Virus record (IMG/VR): IMGVR_UViG_3300008217_000050
Span: 1-29,213 of that record
Strand: one strand, 5' to 3'
Origin: a virus
DNA length: 29,213 nt
Below, piece by piece: positions 21,134 through 28,968 of the stretch (positions within the stretch are counted from its first letter, which is position 1; the number at the start of each line of letters is the position of its first letter). Made by a program: the position numbers and the translations under genes. A model generated the notes under the pieces. The model was not told the origin of the DNA, did not search any database, and worked only from the letters and a program-made list of their open reading frames with translations.

Positions 21134-22021
21134 TCACTTCACCGTTATGGGCGTGTCTACAAGATTGTCGGTGATGACCCGTGCTTTCACGCTGCTATTA
21201 AAAACGGCACTGGCTGAGTTAATACCTGTACCGTCGCCAAACTGGTTGGTCGATTCAAACACGATGCAGCCAGCCTTGACATAGTCCCAGTCCCAGGCCC
21301 CAACCGAAGCGTCCACATTGTCGATCAGAATCTCGCCAATAGTCGCGCCGGTGTCGCCGTTGGTGTTGATGATGATGCGGTCAACGACGCTGTCCTCTGC
21401 CACATAACTGCCGCTTCCACGGTCACTATCAACCACAAGAGTGGAAATAGTCGAATCAATTTGGACGGCGTTGGTATGGCCGTCAACTTCACCCGCCAGG
21501 GTGATGCAACCCGTTTCGATGTTGGCAAAGTCCAACGTCGGGGCCGAACTATTTCTGATGGTAATCAATCCTACGTTCACTTGCGCGCCAGTAACGCCGC
21601 TGGTTCTGGAAACCTCAAATGACTTAGCAAGACCAGCCTTCCCCAGGGCTATATTCTTCAGATGCAGTCTATCAAGTCGTACCCCATCGGCCAGGTTTAT
21701 CTGGAGCGTCTGGCTTCGCGTTGCCGGGTCGCTGTCATCAGGGGCGAGTCGCTGGCCGTTGGTGTTGGGGAGTGCATAGACTGCCCCCGCCTCAGGCCAC
21801 GTCGGTACATCAGATGTGCCATGAATAACGAGAGCAAAAGCGGCACCGAACCCTCCAGCCACCACCAGGATAGACATAAGTGCGGCACGGCCTCCCCCTA
21901 TCTTGAACGCCTTTGGGATCGGAATCCTGACAGCCGTCAACAGTTTCAGATACGGCAGTCCGATCTGAGGCATCCGCGCCGAAGGTATCGAGAATGTCTT
22001 AGGACCGAGCTTGAATATCAC
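21134..22021 (-). CDS. Membrane-anchored beta-solenoid-like protein, 295 aa
   Basis: Starts with GTG in a GTGA overlap with the holin-like gene. Residues 1-45 are basic and Pro-rich; residues about 46-66 (GRAALMSILVVAGGFGAAFALV) form one membrane segment. After that, repeated strands with Ile/Val/Thr/Asp (LTLAGEVDGHTNAVQID, STISTLVVDSDRG, DRIIINTNGDTGA) look like coils of a beta-solenoid. An anchor in front of a solenoid is unusual for a virion protein; it could act at the host surface, or the hydrophobic segment may be buried in a trimer. No catalytic motif is visible. Confidence 0.65.
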   Translation of the reverse strand: MIFKLGPKTFSIPSARMPQIGLPYLKLLTAVRIPIPKAFKIGGGRAALMSILVVAGGFGAAFALVIHGTSDVPTWPEAGAVYALPNTNGQRLAPDDSDPATRSQTLQINLADGVRLDRLHLKNIALGKAGLAKSFEVSRTSGVTGAQVNVGLITIRNSSAPTLDFANIETGCITLAGEVDGHTNAVQIDSTISTLVVDSDRGSGSYVAEDSVVDRIIINTNGDTGATIGEILIDNVDASVGAWDWDYVKAGCIVFESTNQFGDGTGINSASAVFNSSVKARVITDNLVDTPITVK

Positions 22022-22329
22022 TGTTCTTTCTTCTTCCCTTCATCTGAGAATCTAGACGTAATCGCTGCCAGTCCAGCCCCCACCGGGGTGGCGAAAATTG
22101 CAAAAGCGACCAAGATTATGTCAAGGTGAGGGGCCACTTGCTCAGGATTGCTTGTCGCTTTCCAGATAATCGTGGTGCCTAAAATTACGAAAGCCGCCAC
22201 GACTGGCCCCAGCATGAGCAGAGTCAGGAATTCCGTGCCAGAAAGCGTTGTAGTCGCTTTGATCCTTAATGATGCAATATCCTCACGCGCCAGCCGCAGC
22301 TCCTCGCGCATATCATCTATTTCAGTCAC
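22018..22329 (-). CDS. Two-span membrane protein, 103 aa, holin-like
   Basis: GTG start at 22329 in a GTGA overlap with the preceding gene; an internal ATG at 22311 is possible. A charged amphipathic helix (DDMREELRLAREDIASLRIKA) precedes two membrane segments (about 35-55 LTLLMLGPVVAAFVILGTTI and 70-90 IILVAFAIFATPVGAGLAAI) and a charged tail (DEGKKKEQ). Size and layout fit a class II-type holin, but no lysin gene is next to it, so this remains a candidate. Confidence 0.6.
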   Translation of the reverse strand: MTEIDDMREELRLAREDIASLRIKATTTLSGTEFLTLLMLGPVVAAFVILGTTIIWKATSNPEQVAPHLDIILVAFAIFATPVGAGLAAITSRFSDEGKKKEQ

Positions 22330-22573
22330 GGTCTATCCACCATTCCAGCGGGATGCGGGTGATTGGGAGGAACCGTCTACATGCTACGCACTGCCCTTCA
22401 GTGTTGCGGTTGGCCGGGTTGACCTGGGGGATGATCCGGCCATGCAGTCCCATGCGGCAGGCCATAGACCTGCCCAGCCGCCACGGTCCAATCACCAGCC
22501 AGGGTGCCATTGCCAGCGGCGTCCAGATTGCCAGCACACAACCGAGTAGAAGCATCAGAAGATACCGTCTCAT
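22322..22573 (-). CDS. Small membrane protein with CxxC, 83 aa
   Basis: Starts MRRYLLMLLLGCVLAIWTP: two Arg then a hydrophobic run, which could be a signal anchor or lipoprotein-like signal (LLGC at residues 9-12 is near a lipobox, though the run continues after the Cys). The rest is basic with a CVACRR knuckle and a second earlier Cys. It is the first gene after the only large gap in the late operon, and is coupled to the next. No family recognised. Confidence 0.6.
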   Translation of the reverse strand: MRRYLLMLLLGCVLAIWTPLAMAPWLVIGPWRLGRSMACRMGLHGRIIPQVNPANRNTEGQCVACRRFLPITRIPLEWWIDRD

Positions 22574-22730
22574 TCCACGGACTACCTAGGATTGTCCGTT
22601 ACTACGTTGTGCCGTTTGATTCCCGGTGTTACATATATTTTGCGACACTGAAGAGACTCCCTTTTATTAAAATTTCCCAGACCATGGAAACTTACCTAGG
22701 ACGCCATTCGCAGGTTAAGGGTTTCGTAGG
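22574..22730. repeat. 157-bp intergenic gap with direct repeats and hairpin
   Basis: TACCTAGG occurs at 22583-22590 and 22693-22700, each within a longer imperfect repeat that starts CCA[CT]GGA. Between them is an AT-rich stretch. GCAGGTTAA (22710-22718) can pair with TTAACCTGC (22731-22739) across a 12-nt loop at the end of the 216-aa gene. I could not settle on a promoter. It separates two coupled gene blocks and may mark a junction. Confidence 0.5.
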
Positions 22731-23381
22731 TTAACCTGCTGCCTGCAACTCCGTGTCATAGAGGTGGGCCACATCGAACTTGTCGATGATGGCGTAGCCG
22801 TTGTGGTAGATGTGGGCGATGCTGTCATTGGCATGCCACTCAGCGTTCAAATCACCAACATAACTCTTGGTAAATATCAGCGCATCGGGATGATTCCCCA
22901 TGCGCTCGTCGCGGAGCCGCCATTCCTCCGTAGCGCGGCGGTAGCAGAGGCGGTTGTGGGTCTTCTCGCGCCTGGTGCCTTCGACTTCCTCGTGGCGGGG
23001 AGCAAGAAGGTCACGCCACATGGTCAGTGTCTCGCCGTTTATCTGGGCCATAGCCCGTAGATAAATACGTCCTTCCTCGTTGTCGGTTCCCAATACCTGT
23101 GCTTTACCCAGGTATTCTTTGAACCAGAACGTATAAGGATGGACCAGTCCACCGTACTGCTTGCCGTCTTTGACATACCCGTGGTGCGGGTGAGGCACCT
23201 TCGCGTCTGGGTCATCGGTCAGGTCACGGAATATAATTCTCATGTACCCGCCGTCGATACGGCAGAACCTATCCCAACTGAACTCGATGTTATGCACCCC
23301 TAGCGGAAGCTGCTCTTGGGGCCATATAGGTTGAGGCGATTGGACTTGTGTGTCCTCGTAGACTTCCTGGCTAGCCAGCAT
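22731..23381 (-). CDS. Hypothetical virion-region protein, 216 aa
   Basis: ATG 23381 overlaps the previous gene by 11 nt and lies near AAGGAACTGG. The protein is rich in aromatic and His residues (FSWDRFCRIDGGYMRIIFRD, HPHHGYVKDGKQYGG, HIYHNGYAIIDKFDVAHLYD) with a basic middle. It may be an enzyme-like alpha/beta fold, but I see no standard catalytic motif. Its place among late genes suggests a structural or assembly role. Unknown. Confidence 0.65.
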   Translation of the reverse strand: MLASQEVYEDTQVQSPQPIWPQEQLPLGVHNIEFSWDRFCRIDGGYMRIIFRDLTDDPDAKVPHPHHGYVKDGKQYGGLVHPYTFWFKEYLGKAQVLGTDNEEGRIYLRAMAQINGETLTMWRDLLAPRHEEVEGTRREKTHNRLCYRRATEEWRLRDERMGNHPDALIFTKSYVGDLNAEWHANDSIAHIYHNGYAIIDKFDVAHLYDTELQAAG

Positions 23382-23679
23382 TGACCAGTTCCTTCTCAGG
23401 CTTCTTACCGTTCTTGTCTGGCTCCTTCACGCAAGTCTCGGTGATGGGTGGCATTGGCGGGAGCAAGCGAATCTCCCCAGTCTCCATGACCTGTATCCTG
23501 TCCATCGTGACGGAGCCACCGTTCATGTGGGCATCAGGGTTCTTCAGGCCACGGACGATGTTCTCGGCAAAAGCCTGCTTGATAGATACCTCGCCAATGT
23601 TGCGGCCCAGTTCCTTGATGGCCTCTCTGAGGTGCTTGTTCTCAACTTCTAATGCGAATTCTTCGCCTGTGTTAGCCAT
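23371..23679 (-). CDS. Hypothetical protein, 102 aa, with helical N-terminus
   Basis: AAAGGAGG 5 nt before ATG 23679 gives a strong ribosome site. Residues 5-50 form charged amphipathic helices (EEFALEVENKHLREAIKELG) that may be a coiled coil; the end is Pro- and Lys-rich. It begins a new unit after a 47-bp gap and overlaps the 216-aa gene. No family recognised. Confidence 0.65.
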   Translation of the reverse strand: MANTGEEFALEVENKHLREAIKELGRNIGEVSIKQAFAENIVRGLKNPDAHMNGGSVTMDRIQVMETGEIRLLPPMPPITETCVKEPDKNGKKPEKELVNAG

Positions 23680-23726
23680 ACTCCCTCCTTTCTGCCCTGA
23701 AGCGTTATAAAAATTCTAAGGCGTGG

Positions 23727-24032
23727 TTAATTTCCTAGCGCGCTAAGGTCAGTATCATTTAGCCCCAATGCCCGCAACTTAACGTCCAGTGCTCCCTTTG
23801 CTATTCGCCTTGCCTCGCGTATCGGGTTGAGTTGGAACTCTACCTCGTTACTCTCAGACAGGACTGCTACCATTCCTAATGATGGGGGTGTCTCTGATGT
23901 GACGTAAACATAGTCAGCCTCAACCCCACCTTCATTGCTCAAGCAGGACGCTTTTTCACTTATGTGCTGCGCCTCGGTGTAGGCCACATAGAGCAACGCA
24001 CTGTCGGCCTTACGAAAGATGTAATAAACCAT
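23727..24032 (-). CDS. Hypothetical tail-fibre accessory candidate, 101 aa
   Basis: ATG 24032 is chosen over the TTG one codon earlier; AGGCAGG lies just upstream. The end of the protein, EARRIAKGALDVKLRALGLNDTDLSALGN, resembles C-terminal helices of small phage proteins encoded after tail fibres (some are fibre-assembly chaperones). It lies 10 bp after the large fibre-like gene, which supports that link. The identification is by position and general look only. Confidence 0.55.
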   Translation of the reverse strand: MVYYIFRKADSALLYVAYTEAQHISEKASCLSNEGGVEADYVYVTSETPPSLGMVAVLSESNEVEFQLNPIREARRIAKGALDVKLRALGLNDTDLSALGN

Positions 24033-24042
24033 CAAACCTGCC

Positions 24043-25470
24043 TTACTTTAAATAAAGTATGCGGAAACTGTTCTGAGTACCAGAGCCTGTTTTTGTCCAA
24101 GTAAGCGTGACCCCATCAGAATTAAAGGACTTTACAATTGCTGTTTGGGCATCGTTACCTGAATTGCTGGAGATAGCAATAACATTTGCGCCAGTCACGA
24201 ATCTAGGTGTGCCACTCATGCGAGTAAGCTCTAGTACGCCTTCATCTAAGGCTGAATCGGAAAACCCAACGGACACAGAATCATCATTATCGTCGTTAGC
24301 TGCCACAATTATGACTGCCGTAGGAGTAAAACTTGAACCTGTGTAAGCTACATCCCCACTAGCGGCGGCGGCGGCGCGGGTTCCGCTTGTGGAGTCAGAT
24401 GAAAGTCCACCGCCAGCATCTTCCCATGCCACAGCCGCACCAGCACCGCCAGAGGTCAGCACCTGGCCGTCTGTGCCGTAGTTGGCACCAGCGATTCCTA
24501 TCTCATTCTGGCTGGTGAACCTGAACCGTTCAGCCGCCGCCTCGCTATGGCCTGTGTAGAAGATGAGGTCAGTCGCGTTTACGGCACAGGTGAACGTGGC
24601 TTGGGCTACCGCCCTGATTCCAGCGGCTATGGCTATAGCGTCAGTCCCGCCAGCTTCCGCAGGAGCCTGGAAGTTTATGGAGCCGATAACGTCACAGGCA
24701 TTGATGTTGGTGAGGGCCGTGGTGAGTAGCAGTTTACCTGTGCTGGTGGCCGCGTCAGCAGATGCACCCCTGATTTCCAACTGGTCGCATGAAAAGTCGT
24801 AAAGCATGTATGCGCCAGCCGCCGCACCAAAGAATTTCACATCGTGCCCGGCATCATCGACGCCCACCGTGATGGTGCCTTTAATCGTCAAGGCAGCACA
24901 TGCAACAGTCATCAGGTCTGTGTCACAGGTGTGGCCGATGGTGGTGCCGTTAATGAGTACGCTGTCTATATCTAGGGAGCCGCCAGAGATCAAGCCTGTA
25001 GTGGTGATAGTGCTGGAACCTACGCAAATCGCTCCACCAGCAAGACCGCCCGTGGCCGTAAGAACACCTGTCACTCCCAGCGTCCCGCTCATGGTCACGC
25101 CTTCGGAGCAGTTAGTCGTTACGATGTCGATGATGCCTGCTTTACCAGAAGCATCGAAGCTAAGGGCAGAGGCGTTGTTGTCGATGAGGTCGATGTCAGT
25201 AGCGGCACCAGTTAGCGTGATGCAACCGCCGCTGATGGTTAGGTCGGTCACGGAGGGCGATGCAGTCCAAGCAGGGATGCAGGAACAACCCATATTCAGG
25301 ATGGTGCCAGCCGCGCCCTTGCCCAGCTTCGACAACACCGTTGCCGACGAGGCGTAGGCTATGTCGCCGGTAGCCTGACATGCGAATATGTGGCCGTCAC
25401 CGCAGGCCCCGATGTACTCGGCCTGGGTAAGCGTGCTGCACGGGTCTTTGTGCTTGAACTCGTTTGCCAT
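24043..25470 (-). CDS. Tail-fibre-like protein, 475 aa
   Basis: TAATG overlap with the upstream gene. Long stretches of short beta strands rich in Gly, Thr, Ala and Ser (LTISGGCITLTGAATDIDLID, MSGTLGVTGVLTATGGLAG) are typical of trimeric phage fibres, and EIGIAGANYGTDGQVLTSGGAGAAVAWED is the linker often seen before a C-terminal binding or chaperone domain in fibre proteins. Many Cys residues are odd for a fibre. The last 110 residues form a separate domain, probably for receptor binding. No peptidase motif for self-cleavage was found. Confidence 0.75.
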   Translation of the reverse strand: MANEFKHKDPCSTLTQAEYIGACGDGHIFACQATGDIAYASSATVLSKLGKGAAGTILNMGCSCIPAWTASPSVTDLTISGGCITLTGAATDIDLIDNNASALSFDASGKAGIIDIVTTNCSEGVTMSGTLGVTGVLTATGGLAGGAICVGSSTITTTGLISGGSLDIDSVLINGTTIGHTCDTDLMTVACAALTIKGTITVGVDDAGHDVKFFGAAAGAYMLYDFSCDQLEIRGASADAATSTGKLLLTTALTNINACDVIGSINFQAPAEAGGTDAIAIAAGIRAVAQATFTCAVNATDLIFYTGHSEAAAERFRFTSQNEIGIAGANYGTDGQVLTSGGAGAAVAWEDAGGGLSSDSTSGTRAAAAASGDVAYTGSSFTPTAVIIVAANDDNDDSVSVGFSDSALDEGVLELTRMSGTPRFVTGANVIAISSNSGNDAQTAIVKSFNSDGVTLTWTKTGSGTQNSFRILYLK

Positions 25471-25748
25471 TAGGCATACCCCACCGTAAGAGTGATGTTG
25501 CTCCCTGGTATGTCGGCATAGATGCCGGTCCCGAATCTAATCGGGAAACCCGAGAAGTCCAGAAAGGTCTGGGTATTGGCAGCGGCAACGCCACTTACAA
25601 TGTCAGTGCCACCATCATCTGTACTGTCGTTGATTTGCCATGCTCCACCTGTAGCAACTACAGAGACAAGTATCCAATAGACATAACCGGGTCCAGCCTT
25701 AACCTGACCATCCGAAGTGAGAATGGTCGTATGTTCCGTATTAGGCAT
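25470..25748 (-). CDS. Small beta-rich virion protein, 92 aa
   Basis: ATG 25748 lies within the end of the zinc-finger gene (8-nt overlap) and the stop overlaps the fibre gene start. The sequence TILTSDGQVKAGPGYVYWILV, AWQINDSTDDGGTDI and ANTQTFLDFSGFPIRFGTGIYAD follows the pattern of small phage structural proteins with a single beta-sandwich, found near capsid or tail genes. A decoration or head-tail role is likely, not shown. Confidence 0.65.
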   Translation of the reverse strand: MPNTEHTTILTSDGQVKAGPGYVYWILVSVVATGGAWQINDSTDDGGTDIVSGVAAANTQTFLDFSGFPIRFGTGIYADIPGSNITLTVGYA

Positions 25749-26382
25749 GTTTCTTCTCCCACTTCAAGTGCTTCTTGGTGCGGTCGTGGTGTCGCTTGTA
25801 CACCTTCTTGATGCCTGCCGCGCCGCATTCGCAATCGAAGTATTCAGATGATGGTGGGTTAGCGATACCACTGGCGGCAGCCTGAATGAGCATCCGTTGG
25901 AAGTCTCTCTCTTCTTCTTTCTCGGCTCGTTCTCGTTCTTCACCGATAGTGGCATACTCCATGCGGTGCCGACCAGTCATATGTCTTTGCAGTTGATACT
26001 GTGAAGGTATGTATTGCTTAGGGCACGTCGCAAAACCAAGAGCGTCGTAATGTGCCCTATCTGGGTCATCAGGGTGCAACATACACTTGATGCTTCCCTT
26101 CTCAGGTTCAAACGGTAATTTCTCAGTCGTGAACGCCCGGCTGCCATCTTCTAAGGTCTTGGTCAGTTGCATCGCCAGCATGTTGCTATTGATGCGAGAG
26201 CGGTCGCCGGTCTGTGTATGGTACACATAGACATGTCCACCGAACTCCAACGAAGAGACGCCCATAGGCATGGGCACATCATCGTTACCAGTATGAAGAA
26301 CCCGCCCTTCGGTTAGTCCTCCTGGTTCGTTGACTTCCTCTGCTTCAATCAGTAGTTCTTCTAGCGACTTTTCTGTCGTCAT
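25741..26382 (-). CDS. Zinc-finger protein in the virion operon, 213 aa
   Basis: ATGA overlap with the previous gene. The middle carries a C2H2-like finger, CMLHPDDPDR...FATCPKQYIPSQYQLQRHMTGRH, followed by a highly charged helix (ERERAEKEEERDFQRML) and a second Cys/His cluster near the end (FDCECGAAG...HHDRTKKHLKWEKKH). Two zinc fingers on a charged helix suit DNA or protein binding. Its presence between structural genes is notable. Function unknown; perhaps an assembly or host-takeover factor carried in the virion. Confidence 0.7.
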   Translation of the reverse strand: MTTEKSLEELLIEAEEVNEPGGLTEGRVLHTGNDDVPMPMGVSSLEFGGHVYVYHTQTGDRSRINSNMLAMQLTKTLEDGSRAFTTEKLPFEPEKGSIKCMLHPDDPDRAHYDALGFATCPKQYIPSQYQLQRHMTGRHRMEYATIGEERERAEKEEERDFQRMLIQAAASGIANPPSSEYFDCECGAAGIKKVYKRHHDRTKKHLKWEKKHA

Positions 26383-26771
26383 CTGCCTAGCTCCTTCATC
26401 AGTTGGCGTTGTTGCTCTTGGCGAAGGTCATGTTCGCCGATGATGTCCCGTGGTTGAATATCTGGTACCACTCTAGGGCCGAGCCTGACATTCTCAGCAA
26501 TGTCCTTCAACTCGGCCACAGAATGGACTATCTCAATTCGACGGGTATCGGCATCCCATACCCCGCCAGGGATACGAAACGCCTCAGCGGTGAAGTTCTC
26601 TCTTGGGCCTAAGTCCTCACGGTATTCCGCCAGCTTGTCGTTGCGTATGACGTAGATGATTTGATACCTACGCCACCCGCTGCTGTCCGGCGGTTGGAGA
26701 TTAACCTCCGCTAGTGCGAAGGCTGGCTCATCTCCTTGGACATCAACGGCCCCTGACATTAAGCCACTCAT
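26379..26771 (-). CDS. Hypothetical protein, 130 aa
   Basis: ATG 26771 overlaps the previous stop as TAATG, as in most joins in this operon; ATG 26780 is possible, and earlier starts would run into the previous gene without support. The protein is acidic and mixed alpha/beta: RRYQIIYVIRNDKLAEYRED, FRIPGGVWDADTRRIEIVHSV and DLRQEQQRQLMKELGR. The two short peptides at the N-terminus (MSGLMSG) are flexible. No family recognised; possibly a head-completion or scaffold-related protein. Confidence 0.6.
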   Translation of the reverse strand: MSGLMSGAVDVQGDEPAFALAEVNLQPPDSSGWRRYQIIYVIRNDKLAEYREDLGPRENFTAEAFRIPGGVWDADTRRIEIVHSVAELKDIAENVRLGPRVVPDIQPRDIIGEHDLRQEQQRQLMKELGR

Positions 26772-27067
26772 TAGGTCCATGCTGGAATGTACATCACTAC
26801 TCCACTGTTGTCGGTAACAGTCAACCACTTGCTGATGGTAGCTGTGCTTACACCAGATGGAGCGACGTTGGATATGGTGACAGTGCCCGAAGCGTTTGCC
26901 GTCCATTGGGCACTGTCATTCAGTGTAATCGTGCCGTCCACGGTGACGCCATTTACGACGGTAAGGAAGGGGGCGACGTTGTTGAACCTTGCGGCTACAA
27001 CGCCGTCCACCATCACCTCTAACCGTGAACTGCCACGGTCGTATCTAAAGCCTCTTCGTGTTGTCAT
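26771..27067 (-). CDS. Small virion protein, 98 aa
   Basis: GAGGG lies shortly before ATG 27067. The N-terminus TRRGFRYDRGSSRLEVMVDG and FNNVAPFLTVVNGVT resembles phage proteins that start RGFxYDxGxxRLxVYVxGxxVARF, found near capsid genes; the rest is a beta-strand repeat with Thr and Val. It is likely a virion decoration or fibre-base protein. Confident as a gene, less so in name. Confidence 0.65.
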   Translation of the reverse strand: MTTRRGFRYDRGSSRLEVMVDGVVAARFNNVAPFLTVVNGVTVDGTITLNDSAQWTANASGTVTISNVAPSGVSTATISKWLTVTDNSGVVMYIPAWT

Positions 27068-27110
27068 ATACCCTCAGCCGCAAGGCGGCACTTGATAAGG
27101 GTTAGTCTAC

Positions 27111-27866
27111 CTAGACAGTCCAGTCGCGGTTGGCCTCGACCGTCAGATAGTCACATTCGATGATAGCCATCTGAGTAGTATTAGCGGCAGCGGCAAGGCA
27201 TACAGCCACATTAGTAGTTGTCGAAGCCGCGCCCTCGACAGTCTTTTTCAGTACACCATCTATGTACCACTCAGCCGTGCCGTTAGACATTACTTCCAAA
27301 CGAAGTACCTGCCACTCACCAGCTACTGCATCATCGCCTAAGTTAACGTCAGTGGTAGTGGTCGAGGCAGAAGCAGTCCCGCCGCTGTAAATGGCGTGCC
27401 AGTCCTCATCATCACTGAGTTCGTCACTCCAGTAAAACCCAACAAGGTCTGCTGGCATAGTAATGGTGGTGGATGATGCGTTTATCACGATGTCTTGCAG
27501 TTGCTCATCAGTCGAAAGGATGCTAGTTAGCCCAAAGAATATCTCTTTGGTGTCCAAGTCAGGGAGTTGGACTCTAGCCTCTAGCGTAATCGGCCCCATC
27601 AAAGCAAGGTCAAAACCAATCTGTGTGCCAATGAAGGCTGTGTCAGCATCGGTATCGGCACTGTTAATCGAAATAGCACCAGAGAGCGGCGCGGCCGAAC
27701 TCGGCGCGAAACCAGCGTCACCATCCTCAATGCCTTCACCACCACCATAGAAATCTCCAAATGGATACGCGAACGCGGATGCAGGGTCAGCAGTCATTGC
27801 CAAGAAGGTCGCTACACTAAAGAAGTCATTGAATAGTCGGATTCTACCGTTACCTGATTGAGCCAT
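27111..27866 (-). CDS. LamG/concanavalin-like virion protein, 251 aa
   Basis: ATG 27866 is favoured, with AGGTG a few bases upstream; GTG 27875 is an alternative. The region 70-235 reads like a concanavalin-type sandwich: GPITLEARVQLPDLDTKEIFFGL, FYWSDELSDDEDWHAIYS and WQVLRLEVMSNGTAEWYIDG. Such lectin-like domains occur on phage capsids and tails and may bind sugars on the host. It lies two genes after the capsid gene, which fits a capsid-decorating protein. Confidence 0.7.
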   Translation of the reverse strand: MAQSGNGRIRLFNDFFSVATFLAMTADPASAFAYPFGDFYGGGEGIEDGDAGFAPSSAAPLSGAISINSADTDADTAFIGTQIGFDLALMGPITLEARVQLPDLDTKEIFFGLTSILSTDEQLQDIVINASSTTITMPADLVGFYWSDELSDDEDWHAIYSGGTASASTTTTDVNLGDDAVAGEWQVLRLEVMSNGTAEWYIDGVLKKTVEGAASTTTNVAVCLAAAANTTQMAIIECDYLTVEANRDWTV

Positions 27867-28071
27867 TGTATTCACCTATTTGTTTGAGCTTTAGCTCTAA
27901 ATTTCGTATCCGCTCCCTGTAGGGTGCGGTTGCCAGAAAGATGTTATCCCTAGGGACGGCGGCCAGATTCTCTAACCGCACATCCGCAGGTTGCCCATTC
28001 AGATTATGTACCACCCATCCTTTAGGTATGGGGCCATGGGCCTCAGACCAAACGGTGCGGCGGATATTCAT
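27850..28071 (-). CDS. Small HNH-endonuclease-like protein, 73 aa
   Basis: RRTVWSEAHGPIPKGWVVHNLNGQPADVRLENLAAVPRDN is the core of HNH proteins of the phage type, with H22 and N39-like positions. The usual HH-x-D/N-G pair is HN-L-N-G here, so one His is replaced by Asn, and the usual N-terminal zinc or NUMOD part is absent. TAATG overlap with the capsid gene. It is either a minimal HNH enzyme or a decayed homing endonuclease between structural genes. Confidence 0.6.
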   Translation of the reverse strand: MNIRRTVWSEAHGPIPKGWVVHNLNGQPADVRLENLAAVPRDNIFLATAPYRERIRNLELKLKQIGEYNGSIR

Positions 28072-28952
28072 TAGCTGGTCGGCGCGGTAGCGTCGGCGAT
28101 GACCTCAAAGAGCCAGTTACCTGCGGAGCGTTCGCCGTAGGCATACTCGTCGTAGAGGTAAACCACTGTGGCCCCGCCACCGATGTCTTCCCGCCGAATC
28201 GTGGCGGTGCGTGGGGAACGACCTTGAACGAGAACGATGGCTTCCTGGGCGAACACGCCGCCTTTGGCGTCGCCGTCGCTGTCGATGGTCAGGTTGCCGT
28301 CTTCATAGATTTCACATCCGGCAATCTTGCCCCGGAGCCCTTCAGTGAAGACCCTCGCGGTGATGCCCGAGATGTCTGCCCGGTTCGTTGTATCGACAGC
28401 GGCAGTCAGCTCGTCCCAGATGTCTTTAAGGCTGAAGCCGTGGAAGACCGCCCGAAACGGAGGGTTCCCAGGTTCAGTGGTGTTGCTGCTGATTTGATAA
28501 ACAGCAGCGGCGATGAAGCCGGAAGCTAAGGCGGAGTTAGCACTATTAAGCTGCGTGCTGGCACCATCAATGACTGCAAGGCCATCCTCATCCTTCTTCC
28601 GTTGGATGGAGTTCTGAGCAAGGCTGCCCAGTTGAGCGTAGGACTTCTTGTTGACGCGGGCCGCCACCCGGTCAGTGATGAGGGTTTGGATACCCACGAC
28701 CGTCGGGGTGATGGCGAACGCGGTGTCGGACATCTGCTGTGGGTTGTCCAACCGCGTGGTTTCAGTGATTGCTTGAGCGGTAAGCTGGGCCATCGAGATT
28801 TCGCGCCAGCTTGTTCCAGTCCCTTCGTCCAGAGTTACTTTATCAACAAGGTTGGGCATGACCCCCTCTTGTTCACGCACCTGCCTGGCAGAAGCGACTA
28901 CGGTATCAAGGCTGTCAGCCAGTGACTGGGTAATGGTATCGCCTGCGGCCAT
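28071..28952 (-). CDS. Probable major capsid protein, 293 aa
   Basis: AGGAGGG about 8 nt before ATG 28952 is the strongest site in this block. The protein is of the right size for an HK97-fold capsid and has the expected layout: a helical N-terminal part (SLADSLDTVVASARQVREQ), a region with VARVNKKSYAQLGSLAQNSIQRKKDEDGL like the spine helix area, then beta-rich domain with a C-terminal DEYAYGERSAGNWLFEVIAD segment typical of this group. It follows a possible scaffold gene. No search was run; the family name is by memory and context. Confidence 0.75.
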   Translation of the reverse strand: MAAGDTITQSLADSLDTVVASARQVREQEGVMPNLVDKVTLDEGTGTSWREISMAQLTAQAITETTRLDNPQQMSDTAFAITPTVVGIQTLITDRVAARVNKKSYAQLGSLAQNSIQRKKDEDGLAVIDGASTQLNSANSALASGFIAAAVYQISSNTTEPGNPPFRAVFHGFSLKDIWDELTAAVDTTNRADISGITARVFTEGLRGKIAGCEIYEDGNLTIDSDGDAKGGVFAQEAIVLVQGRSPRTATIRREDIGGGATVVYLYDEYAYGERSAGNWLFEVIADATAPTS

Positions 28953-28968
28953 GATGTGGCCCTCCTAA

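Noticed and set aside
24806-25357. Rightward open frame of 183 aa opposite the fibre-like gene
   Set aside because: Its Pro/Val/Ser-rich sequence is the mirror of Gly/Thr/Ile codons in the fibre; no ribosome site and wrong strand for the operon.
26379-26906. Longer 175-aa form of the 130-aa protein
   Set aside because: The extra N-terminal part is Cys/His/Gln-rich shadow of the neighbouring gene; the TAATG start at 26771 fits the operon better.
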